In this document: positions 28,060 to 35,789 of the stretch, piece by piece
Position numbering within the stretch: the first letter of the stretch is position 1
How the letters are laid out: the number at the start of each line of letters is the position of its first letter
Assembly (NCBI GenBank): GCA_002421905.1
Contig: DISK01000002.1
Coordinates: 1-58,451 of the forward strand
Reading direction: 5' to 3'
DNA from: Micavibrio sp. UBA6212
GTDB taxonomy: Bacteria; Pseudomonadota; Alphaproteobacteria; Micavibrionales; Micavibrionaceae
Length of the DNA stretch: 58,451 nucleotides
The notes under the pieces: generated by a model
What the model saw: the letters and a program-made list of their open reading frames with translations, nothing else
The model's database searches: none
What the model was told of the DNA's origin: nothing
Position numbers and translations under genes: made by a program

Positions 28060-28262
28060 TCAACTATCGCGCCTTATTTTCGGCTGTTTTATGCGGCTCT
28101 TTATTATGTGCTTGTACGCCAACGGTTAAAATCGAAGCGCCTGACAAGCCCATTGAAATCAATATGAATATTAAAATCGAACAAGAAGTCCGGATTCGGG
28201 TTGAAAAAGACCTTGATGCAGAGATGCTGAATAATCCTGACCTGTTCGGTGTTTCCAAATAA
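28056..28262 (+). CDS. ynbE: YnbE-family lipoprotein
   Basis: 68 residues. Signal peptide with lipobox LCAC (Cys20 region: SAVLCGSLLCAC) and the family pattern TPTVKIEAPDKPIEINMNIK then IEQEVRIRVEKDLD. In E. coli YnbE sits in the outer membrane and extends YdbH's beta-groove by beta-strand stacking. Start overlaps the ydbH stop by 4 bases, so translation is coupled. Very good family match. Confidence 0.9.
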   Translation: MINYRALFSAVLCGSLLCACTPTVKIEAPDKPIEINMNIKIEQEVRIRVEKDLDAEMLNNPDLFGVSK

Positions 28263-28283
28263 ACAGAAGAAAGGATTCTTCCT

Positions 28284-28625
28284 ATGAAAAAGACCCTATT
28301 CACTCTTTTTGCGTTATTTGCCCTGCTGACTGGCTTTGCGCCGTTATCCCATGCCGCAGACATGGATCTGTCCACGGCAAAGAATGTCGGGCTGGTTGGA
28401 GAAACTTCTAACGGATTGGTGGCAGCAACCTTGCCAAACCCTTCTCCTGAAATTACGTCTTTGGTTAATCGCACCAACAAGGGCCGATTGGTTGTTTACA
28501 AAGAAACGGCCGCCAAACAATCAATTCCTCTGGAAGAAGTCCAAAAAATTGCCGCACAGAAAATTTTCAATATGGCCGCCAAAGGAGAATTCCTGATGAT
28601 TGACGGGCAATGGAAACAAAAATAA
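28284..28625 (+). CDS. ydbL: YdbL-family periplasmic protein (DUF1318)
   Basis: 113 residues with a signal peptide (KKTLFTLFALFALLTGFAPLSHAA). Mature motifs GLVGETSNGLVA, VNRTNKGRLVVYKETAAKQS and QKIFNMAAKGEFLMIDGQW are those of the YdbL/DUF1318 family; in E. coli it is a periplasmic helper that limits YnbE multimerisation on YdbH. AGAAAGGA site before the ATG, 21 bp after ynbE. Completes the three-gene unit. Confidence 0.9.
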   Translation: MKKTLFTLFALFALLTGFAPLSHAADMDLSTAKNVGLVGETSNGLVAATLPNPSPEITSLVNRTNKGRLVVYKETAAKQSIPLEEVQKIAAQKIFNMAAKGEFLMIDGQWKQK

Positions 28626-28638
28626 CAGAGCTCTTTAT

Positions 28639-29367
28639 CTAAGGATAATCACAACTGTCGAATGTCACTTTGACGAATGACTTTTCCCCTTCAGACAAGG
28701 TGAAGCGATACTCACGACCTGATGCGATCATAGAGTGCTGGAAAGGAAGAATGCCTTCTCTCACATCCTCTTCTCCATCTGCCGTTTTGAAGGTCACCGA
28801 CACCTTCTGATTAGGATCATACCAAGCTTCTACCTGACCCGAGCGTCCACGGGCAGAGACTCCGTTTCCAGAGATTGTTACAACCCCCTCCCCGACTGTT
28901 ACAACGCTGGATGGGCCATTATAGGCTGGGGTACGGGCTACAAATCTTTTACTGGATGGATCAGAACAATTGCGGGGAGGTCTTGCTGAACGAATAACAA
29001 AGGCCAGACGTTCCGGTGCCATACCATCTTCAATTTGTTTTCTGACCATTTCGAAAATTTCACGGGTTGGCCCACCTTGCGGCAAATCCTTTTCGTATTG
29101 GGCGCGCAGTAACTCAAGTCTTGAAGTTGCTGTTTGTGCATCTGCCCGCACCGTTGTCAATTCAGACTGAATGTCTTTCAACTGCTTGTCGCGCTGAATC
29201 ATGTCCTGCTTTAATGTCGAGAGTTGTGCTGCTGCATTCTGGCGGCCAAACATAAAGCCGATAGCAATGCACCCGCCGATCAACAGAATGGCCACCACGA
29301 TACGGTTAAATCTCCGGACTGATCTTTCCCGATAACGATTGCGCGGATTATATGATGAAAATGACAT
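28639..29367 (-). CDS. Membrane-anchored coiled-coil protein of unknown function
   Basis: About 242 residues from the ATG at 29367 (a TTG two codons upstream is the alternative). A basic N-terminus (NPRNRYRERSVRRFNR) precedes one membrane helix (IVVAILLIGGCIAIGFMFG), a coiled coil (about 45-95: AQLSTLKQDMIQRDKQLKDI...) and a beta-rich C-terminal domain with two cysteines (RNCSDP, FDSCDYP). Type II topology with a periplasmic C-terminal part is likely. Same strand as lptD, whose stop is 43 bp upstream of this start, so probably cotranscribed. No named family recognised. Confidence 0.78.
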   Translation of the reverse strand: MSFSSYNPRNRYRERSVRRFNRIVVAILLIGGCIAIGFMFGRQNAAAQLSTLKQDMIQRDKQLKDIQSELTTVRADAQTATSRLELLRAQYEKDLPQGGPTREIFEMVRKQIEDGMAPERLAFVIRSARPPRNCSDPSSKRFVARTPAYNGPSSVVTVGEGVVTISGNGVSARGRSGQVEAWYDPNQKVSVTFKTADGEEDVREGILPFQHSMIASGREYRFTLSEGEKSFVKVTFDSCDYP

Positions 29368-29409
29368 GCTCAATATCCCGACCCGTAATTCAAACCATTT
29401 TTACGGGCA

Positions 29410-31728
29410 TTAGTTATTATTGCCAAGGGTTCCCAGATTTTTCAACCCCAACGACACAGTAATTTCAGTTGCGTTATCACCAGTATCATCAAATGTAAAA
29501 TTCCGACGTGCGCGTGTTATCACGCTGACGCACTGTCCTGTATAGATGACCCCGAAATCAGCATAACGCAAACCTTCATCTTCGGTGCCGAAATCATAAC
29601 GTGCGGCAGAATTCAAAGTCCATTCCGGATTAATCTGGTAAGAGGCATCCCCATATAACTGTTCACGACTACTGTTCAAATCAGTTCCTTCCAAGGCGCG
29701 GGCATAGAGGTAGGTCGCCGAGAGTCCCAGATTACCAATTCTGGTTGTTGCATCCAGTTCATGTCGTTCAGAACGCAAAGAATCTGCCCCTAGTTGAAAC
29801 GCATAATTCAAAGTGAATCGGTCGCGGTAATTGGCAACCATTTGTCCAACGATATCGGATTTCTGTTCGGATAAACCTGATCCGTTGGGAAATGGGTTGT
29901 CCCCATTTTCAAACCGGAAGCTTTGTCCCAAGAAGACCTCCAGAGAATCGCCGTCATGCTGATATAATCCGGTACGCGCACCATAAGTGACATGGCTGCG
30001 ATCTTCCACACGATCTATTCCAGGAAAGCGGTTCGAGTCAAAAATATTCAATGCATCAATCTGGACATCCTGAGAATCTTCGTTTGGGATTCCCGTATCG
30101 TTTTTGGCGTTGGTGGATAAAGTTACAGATACAGTTGGAGCAATGACCATTTGTGCTTCGTCAAAATCTTTTTCCAACGGATAGGATAAAGCATCGTGCA
30201 TCAAAGGATAAAAACGCGCGGCGTTCGTAGTGCCGGATCCACCAACAAGCGAACTTTCGTCACGGTCAGAGATTGAATAATAGTCCCCTCGCGCACTGGC
30301 ATTGAAAACATTTACAAATCCCCATGAAAAGATGTCCCGCCGTTGCCAGCCCAATGTTGTGGACATACGCGCCACATCCTGACCATTTCCCTTGCGCATC
30401 AGCCCGAGGCCGAAGAGGTCTGCGCTCCAGCGCCCCCCCAGAAGTGAATTGGGGTCACCAAGATAAGATGCTTCAAATTCTGGAAAAATATTCGGTTGAT
30501 CAGTGGAACGGTCGCTGACGCGCACGTCCTGAAACGCCAATGCCCGAACTGCGAGATAGTCACGATGCTCGAAGCGTTCGGCGTAGATCTCGTTTTCAAG
30601 TACGTCCTTGCTGGTAATATCATATTGGCGTAGATATTGTTCGTCACTTGTGATTTGTGTCTTGAATCCAGCACGCCATTTGTCATCAATATCCCACAGA
30701 CCATCCCCGAATAAATGTCCGCGCATTTCCTTGTCAGTTGTAATGGTCGTATTTCCCACTGATTCCTTGCGATCGGAATAGGTGGTACTGGCATCAAATT
30801 TTATTTTGGCTTTTTCAAAACGCTTGCGGTATTCACCAAGCAATTGCGGAGACGCCCCGGTAAAAACTCTTGCGCCGATTGTTGCATCCTCGGACGGAGA
30901 AATTGCCCAGTAATATTGCGATGTTACCCCAAGACCCAATTGCGAGTTCAAGGAAAATTTCGGAGGCAATACCCCGCTTTTTTGTTTAATCGTCCCATCC
31001 GGATGCGAGAAATATGGCGTGTATGCGACTGGAACACCATAGATTTCCAGCTTGGCATCTTCGTAGGAAATTGAATGATCCTGCTTATCATGTGTGACTT
31101 TATCTGCTGTGATCTGCCACAGAGGCGATTTTTCAGGGTGTTCCCGACAGGGTTCACACGGTGTATAAGTCGCATTCTTCATGACAATAATATTGCCATC
31201 TGTCCGACGACCTTCATCGGCAGAAATGCGTGACCCATCCGCCAGAATGGATCGTAATTTCTTGATATATCCGTTGCTGAGTTGTTTTTCCAACTCAACC
31301 CGTTCGGCGAAATGCACATCTCCGGAAGAATCCATCATGGCAACATCCCCGACAGCCTCGACTGTTTCCGTCTGCAAATGATAGACAACCTGATTGGCGC
31401 GAACGACCTTGTCATTCTGGGTAATTTCAACCGAGCCTTCGGCAGTAATCGTCTGAGTTACTTCGTCATATGAGACACTGTTTGCCAAAAGCCCAACCTG
31501 ATCCTCAGCGGCAGGAGGTTGAGTTGTCTGTTCAACCGGATTTGGCGTGGTCGAACCATCCGTTACTGCTGCCCAAGCCGAAGGTAGAAACGAGATTGTC
31601 AGAGGAATGAGAGCCACGCCAGCCAGCAATAGCCCCACATATGCTCCGCGATGCATGGAGTGCTGGCGATGCCCCGATTTACGCAATCGGGGGAGAGACT
31701 GGTTTTTGAAGAAAATCTGGTTGGCCAT
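29410..31728 (-). CDS. lptD: LPS-assembly protein LptD
   Basis: Outer-membrane beta-barrel that inserts LPS in the outer leaflet. 772 residues: long basic N-terminus with a hydrophobic export signal (YVGLLLAGVALIPLTISFLP), an OstA/LptA-like beta-jellyroll (VGLLANSVSYDEVTQTITAE, about 75-200), then the 26-strand barrel domain (GVPVAYTPYFSHPDGTIKQK... to LGLKNLGTLGNNN). Cysteines in CEPCREH and near the C-terminus (GQCVSVI) may form the required inter-domain disulfides. lptE and surA/pdxA, common neighbours elsewhere, are not present here. Confidence 0.95.
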   Translation of the reverse strand: MANQIFFKNQSLPRLRKSGHRQHSMHRGAYVGLLLAGVALIPLTISFLPSAWAAVTDGSTTPNPVEQTTQPPAAEDQVGLLANSVSYDEVTQTITAEGSVEITQNDKVVRANQVVYHLQTETVEAVGDVAMMDSSGDVHFAERVELEKQLSNGYIKKLRSILADGSRISADEGRRTDGNIIVMKNATYTPCEPCREHPEKSPLWQITADKVTHDKQDHSISYEDAKLEIYGVPVAYTPYFSHPDGTIKQKSGVLPPKFSLNSQLGLGVTSQYYWAISPSEDATIGARVFTGASPQLLGEYRKRFEKAKIKFDASTTYSDRKESVGNTTITTDKEMRGHLFGDGLWDIDDKWRAGFKTQITSDEQYLRQYDITSKDVLENEIYAERFEHRDYLAVRALAFQDVRVSDRSTDQPNIFPEFEASYLGDPNSLLGGRWSADLFGLGLMRKGNGQDVARMSTTLGWQRRDIFSWGFVNVFNASARGDYYSISDRDESSLVGGSGTTNAARFYPLMHDALSYPLEKDFDEAQMVIAPTVSVTLSTNAKNDTGIPNEDSQDVQIDALNIFDSNRFPGIDRVEDRSHVTYGARTGLYQHDGDSLEVFLGQSFRFENGDNPFPNGSGLSEQKSDIVGQMVANYRDRFTLNYAFQLGADSLRSERHELDATTRIGNLGLSATYLYARALEGTDLNSSREQLYGDASYQINPEWTLNSAARYDFGTEDEGLRYADFGVIYTGQCVSVITRARRNFTFDDTGDNATEITVSLGLKNLGTLGNNN

Positions 31729-31875
31729 GAACGAAATATGTCAAAGATAAATAATCAGGTCTATTGTCGAGAAAAGTGCTCTCCAAGTCAATCGGGGCTG
31801 TGGATAAAAATGTGGAAAAACTGAAGATTTCAAAAATATGTCAAACCAATGACGTCCATTGCTACTTGTGATATC

Positions 31876-33195
31876 TTACAAACGCAAAAAAGCTGGCAAG
31901 TTATCTTCTGTAAATGCATCTTCTTCCACAGAATCTTCATGATCGCGGTGATTGTGGAATGTTTTCTTTTCACCTTTTTTGGCAGAGGGCAGACTGGCCA
32001 CTTTTTCCGGTCTCGCTGTTCTGGTCGTGTCTTTATGCTTGCTGGTACTGACGCGTTTTTCTTTAGGCTCATCGTCTCCGGCATGCGCTAACTCAGTCGG
32101 GATTTCGTCCCCAACCAATTTGCGGATGGCGGCGACCAGCTTTTCATCATCTTCGGTAATTAATGACCAAGCACATCCTTTTTGTCCGGCACGTCCTGTC
32201 CGGCCAATCCGGTGAACGTAATCCTCTGCATTAAAAGGAATATCAAAATTGAACACATGGGATACACCGGAAACATCCAACCCACGTGCCGCCACATCGG
32301 AGCAAACCAAAAGAACAATTTTTCCATCCTTGAAGGCTTGCAATGTTTCTGTCCGCTTAGTTTGAGCCATATCACCATGAAGGGCTTCTGCAGAAAACCC
32401 TTTTTCTCTTAGCCATTTCCCCAGTGAATCGACGTCTCTTTTACGGTTACAAAAGACGAAGGCGTTTTTAACTTCTTCGCGTTCGATCAATTTTTTCAAT
32501 ATTGTTTTTTTGGTACGAGGCGTTACCTCTATCATCCGGTGATCGACGGTTTTAGCCGGAGACGCCGGAGGGGCAACAGATACCATTTTCGGATTGGAAA
32601 GAAACTTTTCAGACAATCTTTTGATTTCATCAGGCATGGTTGCAGAAAACAGCAACGTCTGGCGGGTCATCGGAATCAGGGAAATAATTTTCTCAATATC
32701 CGGAATGAACCCCATATCCAACATACGATCTGCTTCGTCGATTACCAGAATTTTGATATCGCTCATAAGAATCTGTCCGCGCTCAAACAGGTCAAGCAAA
32801 CGACCTGGAGTAGCAATCAGAACATCGACACCTTTTTCGAGTATTTTTATCTGGTCACCGACCGACTCGCCACCGACTAGCAGGGCTTTGGTCAATTTGT
32901 GGTATTTGCCGTAGAGATCAAAATTTTCACCCACCTGCGCCGCCAGTTCCCGCGTTGGTGCCAGCACCAATGAGCGTGGCATGCGTGATCTTGCGCGACC
33001 GCTTGAGAGCATTTCAATCATCGGCAATGTGAAGCTTGCAGTCTTACCGGTTCCGGTTTGCGCCAGACCTATCAGATCGCGCGCCATCAGGACAATCGGA
33101 ATGGCCTTTTCCTGAATGGGTGTAGGGGTTGTATAGCCAATATCTTCGATGGCTTTTAATAGCTCGTCACCCAGTCCTAGTTCAGAAAAATTCAT
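31876..33195 (-). CDS. DEAD-box RNA helicase (RhlE-like)
   Basis: ATP-dependent RNA unwinding in ribosome assembly or RNA decay. 439 residues with all core motifs: Q motif (FSELGLGDELLKAIEDIGYTTPTPIQ), AQTGTGKTASF, PTRELAAQ, TPGRLLD, VIDEADRMLD, SAT, ARGLDVSGVSHVFNFDIP and HRIGRTGRAG. The roughly 70-residue C-terminal extension is basic then acidic. RhlE-type by overall layout; exact paralogue not certain. Stands alone, 147 bp upstream of lptD on the same strand. Confidence 0.95.
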   Translation of the reverse strand: MNFSELGLGDELLKAIEDIGYTTPTPIQEKAIPIVLMARDLIGLAQTGTGKTASFTLPMIEMLSSGRARSRMPRSLVLAPTRELAAQVGENFDLYGKYHKLTKALLVGGESVGDQIKILEKGVDVLIATPGRLLDLFERGQILMSDIKILVIDEADRMLDMGFIPDIEKIISLIPMTRQTLLFSATMPDEIKRLSEKFLSNPKMVSVAPPASPAKTVDHRMIEVTPRTKKTILKKLIEREEVKNAFVFCNRKRDVDSLGKWLREKGFSAEALHGDMAQTKRTETLQAFKDGKIVLLVCSDVAARGLDVSGVSHVFNFDIPFNAEDYVHRIGRTGRAGQKGCAWSLITEDDEKLVAAIRKLVGDEIPTELAHAGDDEPKEKRVSTSKHKDTTRTARPEKVASLPSAKKGEKKTFHNHRDHEDSVEEDAFTEDNLPAFLRL

Positions 33196-33408
33196 AAGAT
33201 CCCATTATTGTTTGTAAATTTTGACATAGTATCCATGTGGAACCTTTGAAAGGTTCCCCCTTCTTTCCTGTTCTTAACCCAGAACAAGAAATGTCTTAGG
33301 TGTTTTTTCAGCAAAACCCCTGTCTTGTCAATGATTCAATTGAATTCCGGAAGGGTTTCGGGCATTTTTCAGCTGTTTTTCTGATCTTTTTCGCAAGGCT
33401 CAGGATAT

Positions 33409-33852
33409 TTAGTGAGTATGATCGTGATGTTCAGCGTGTTGCTGGTCTGTTTCAAACATCTCCAGACCCAAGACATTCTGATGAATTCCAAAGTAAATCA
33501 CGAGATTGAAGGCGAACAGCAAAGATGCAATCACTAATATACGGGAATTCCCTGTTTTGGTGCCGGAACAAGGCGGATGAACACATCCTGTATCGTGGCA
33601 ATCCACTTCACGGCTCGCCAGATGGACTCCCCACCCCAAAACGACCATAAGGCCAGAGAAAACTATAATCTGGATTTCATAGGCGTGGATGGCCTCGTGA
33701 ACCTCCATGATAAACCCCGGAGCAACACCGATCAGACCAATATTGGCCAACATTCCCAGAATCGTCACAATGGTTGGTAAAACACAGCAAAAGACGTGGC
33801 TCAGCTCAGATAACAAGACCGCCCAGCCGAAATGTTTACGCAAATTTGCCAC
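33409..33852 (-). CDS. MerC-like metal-binding membrane protein
   Basis: 147 residues from the GTG at 33852. A longer frame begins with GTG at 33906, but that codon falls inside the promoter spacer, so the shorter start is favoured. About four membrane helices: the first has SHVFCCVLPTIVTILGM, with a Cys pair as in MerC-type mercury uptake proteins; a loop has DCHDTGCVHPPC; the C-terminus is His-rich (QQHAEHHDHTH). These suggest transport or sensing of a soft or transition metal. No mer genes are nearby and the specificity is unknown. Confidence 0.65.
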   Translation of the reverse strand: MANLRKHFGWAVLLSELSHVFCCVLPTIVTILGMLANIGLIGVAPGFIMEVHEAIHAYEIQIIVFSGLMVVLGWGVHLASREVDCHDTGCVHPPCSGTKTGNSRILVIASLLFAFNLVIYFGIHQNVLGLEMFETDQQHAEHHDHTH

Positions 33853-33871
33853 TCTTTGAAATTCCTGATCT

Positions 33872-33887
33872 GCTTGAAAGTCCAAGC
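33872..33887. promoter_or_regulatory. Candidate operator at the MerC-like promoter
   Basis: GCTTGAAAGTCCAAGC: 5-bp inverted arms GCTTG/CAAGC around 6 bases, directly after the -10 element, at the likely transcription start. Position suits a repressor. The regulator is unknown. Confidence 0.45.
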
Positions 33888-33916
33888 TATATAGCGTCCA
33901 CCGCACAATAAGTCAA
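33888..33916 (-). promoter_or_regulatory. Promoter of the MerC-like gene
   Basis: Minus-strand TTGACT (33911-33916), exactly 17 bp, then TATATA (33888-33893). This is the best housekeeping-type promoter in the window, and it places the start of transcription near 33880, upstream of the GTG at 33852. Confidence 0.75.
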
Positions 33917-33979
33917 GATTTTAGCCATTTCCCAGATTTCATGCAGCCCGATTTATGAACCACAATAACGGTTGGTATA

Positions 33980-34246
33980 ATGCCCCAAAAACATATGAGA
34001 GAAACTATTTCTGATAATGAGGCGGGATTTATAACTCAAAGTGGTGATATCAGAATAACAAGAATTCGTAATTCTGTTCATTTTGTTGATAAAGCTGAAG
34101 ACCCTCTTGTTCAGGTAGCAGATGCTTGCGCTTATGGATTTAGAAGGTTCTTTGCTAAAGAAAAGTTTGGGGTCGAATTTGTTCGCTCAATACTACGGCA
34201 CGTGGGGGATGCGAGTGTTATTGGCCGATACCAAAGAATAATATAA
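33980..34246 (+). pseudogene. DUF3800-like C-terminal fragment
   Basis: 88 codons encoding what looks like only the end of a DUF3800 protein: HFVDKAEDPLVQVADACAYG then FRRFFAKEKFGVEFVR, the part holding the conserved Asp residues of this RNase H-like, island-associated family. The catalytic N-terminal half is absent and the ATG lacks a ribosome-binding site. AT-rich surroundings and the nearby truncated integrase support a decayed remnant rather than a working gene. Confidence 0.55.
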
Positions 34247-34261
34247 TCATTTGATCAAAGC

Positions 34262-35071
34262 TCATACCTTTGGATACTGTTCTATTAATTTTTCAACCTG
34301 TCCTAAGATATAACATCCGTTCCAGTGAAATGCGGAAAGAACAGATGCAATAGGTGTGCGTATGTAATAGTCAGGAATATTTGGATCAATCTTGTCAAAA
34401 TAAAGTTCTATAGAACACAAACCACCGTTTTCAATTTTCGCACGTCCACCATAAGGTATTGCGCAAATAACTCCGTTTGCGTCATCCCCTAGATTTATCG
34501 TATTACCTCTAAAAAAAATGGATTTTGTATCATTGGAATTATAAGTTTGAATATCCGGCAAATTAGCTGCACGAAGAACTGGAATAATCCGTCTATGTTT
34601 GTCCATGTTGTCTATAAAATTTAGCCAATAGTAAACTTCACCTAGCCCTTGGTAATATGCGTTACATCCCAAGAAAAAATCATTTATCCAAGTACTCGGT
34701 GTTTTGATTGCCGCACATACTCTTTGATAGTCAGCAATGTCCTTATGAGAAATAGGGAAATCTAAATTATGGCCCAATTTACCCCCATCCCATTCAACCA
34801 ATGACCAAGTAATATGATCAAGTGCCACACGTATATTATGTATCGCATCTCCGATTGTAAGAAGAATATTTTCAGGAATTTCACGAGGTAAAGTAACTCT
34901 TAAAATCGTGCTATCTGTATTATTAAATGGTTTCGCAGAAATTAAACATTGGTTTATTTGTTCAGCAGAAATTCGACCAGGATGCTCGATAGAAAAATTC
35001 TCCAATTGCTTTTTAAATTCAGCAATATGATATTCTCCTCTAGCTAATTTTGATTTAGCACTTTCAAACAT
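34262..35071 (-). CDS. Hypothetical protein of the tRNA-Glu island
   Basis: 269 residues, not recognised. It starts with a helical, charged region (MFESAKSKLARGEYHIAEFK) and contains IGDAIHNIRVALDHITWSLV (about 92-111), a pattern reminiscent of HEPN-type or abortive-infection-like helices, though I cannot confirm it. No signal peptide or membrane helix. Base composition is visibly more AT-rich than the flanking core genes, consistent with horizontal acquisition. It lies between a DUF3800-like fragment and an integrase fragment. The frame is intact, so it may be a live cargo gene. Confidence 0.6.
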   Translation of the reverse strand: MFESAKSKLARGEYHIAEFKKQLENFSIEHPGRISAEQINQCLISAKPFNNTDSTILRVTLPREIPENILLTIGDAIHNIRVALDHITWSLVEWDGGKLGHNLDFPISHKDIADYQRVCAAIKTPSTWINDFFLGCNAYYQGLGEVYYWLNFIDNMDKHRRIIPVLRAANLPDIQTYNSNDTKSIFFRGNTINLGDDANGVICAIPYGGRAKIENGGLCSIELYFDKIDPNIPDYYIRTPIASVLSAFHWNGCYILGQVEKLIEQYPKV

Positions 35072-35209
35072 ATTTCCCTTAAAGCTAAGTTTTAGCCTTT
35101 TGATGAGTTATTTTAAAATTTCTTTTCGCGCATTCACGGCTTTAAACCAATCAGACCCAAATTCTAGCATTAGGGCTGCTTCTAGATTTAAACCTTTTTG
35201 AATATACAT

Positions 35210-35467
35210 TCAACGGATACGCAACCATTCGCCCGCAAGTGCTAGGGAAAGTTTTGTAGTGTATATAATGCTTTTACTCCGCACCCGATCAAACAGAGCT
35301 TCAATCTTTGGCAACTCTTTTATAAGGATCCTCTTCGCTTCCTTAGGATCTTTGGTCTTGAGTGATTGTTTAATTTCGCCTTTACCGACCACTGAGCGCA
35401 GCGCTTTGGGGACTCCTTTGCGGAGGTAATAAACGCCAGTCTGAGGATGTTTCCAAGGGGATGTCAT
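35210..35467 (-). pseudogene. Truncated phage-type integrase (N-terminal fragment)
   Basis: About 85 codons from the ATG at 35467: SPWKHPQTGVYYLRKGVPKA, SVVGKGEIKQSLKTKDPKEA and LIKELPKIEALFDRVR are the N-terminal arm-binding region of tyrosine recombinases that integrate at tRNA genes. A TGA follows LAGEWLRIR; beyond it the same frame still reads another 30 or so residues of plausible protein before a second stop, and no catalytic domain follows. It points away from the 3' end of tRNA-Glu, 85 bp away, the usual arrangement, so this is the relic of an integrative element. Confidence 0.75.
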
Positions 35468-35551
35468 AGCAACCAATTGTACCACCTCTTTGTACCTGTG
35501 CAAGAGGAGTAACCCATTGATCCATTGATATAATTAGAAAATTTAGTGAAT

Positions 35552-35627
35552 TGGCGTCCCCTACGGGAGTCGAACCCGTGTTGCCGGAATGAAAATCCGG
35601 TGTCCTAGGCCTCTAGACGAAGGGGAC
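35552..35627 (-). tRNA. tRNA-Glu (anticodon TTC)
   Basis: 76 nt with CCA encoded. Acceptor stem GTCCCCT/AGGGGAC, D arm in GTCTAGAGGCCTAGGAC, anticodon stem CCGGA/TCCGG around TTTTCAT (anticodon TTC), and T arm CGGGTTCGACTCCCG. All stems pair. The 3' end adjoins an integrase relic, so it has served as an attachment site. Confidence 0.98.
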
Positions 35628-35647
35628 AGCCTTGATGAACAGGCGAT

Positions 35648-35677
35648 CTTATACATTTATTTTGCCCCCCTTTTCAA
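35648..35677 (-). promoter_or_regulatory. Promoter of tRNA-Glu
   Basis: Minus-strand -35 TTGAAA (35672-35677), 18 bp, -10 TATAAG (35648-35653), about 20 bp ahead of the mature tRNA 5' end. Confidence 0.65.
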
Positions 35678-35732
35678 GAGGTTTTTTTGTTTTTTGTGAA
35701 TTTCCTTAAAAATCGCAGAAAATCAAAAGAAT

Positions 35733-35764
35733 TCGGAGCCAGATCATAATGAATCCGGCTCCGA
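35733..35764 (-). terminator. Terminator of the MFS transporter gene
   Basis: TCGGAGCC and GGCTCCGA form an 8-bp stem, with a possible inner GAT/ATC extension, about 25 bp after the MFS stop. The following minus-strand sequence is T-rich but interrupted. Confidence 0.6.
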
Positions 35765-35789
35765 TTGTTTAATTTGTTCTTCTTAATTT

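Noticed and set aside
33907..33979. Possible att site (repeat of the tRNA-Glu 3' end) at the far side of the island
   Set aside because: Looked for and not found; no stretch here resembles the tRNA end, so the element's boundary is not defined.
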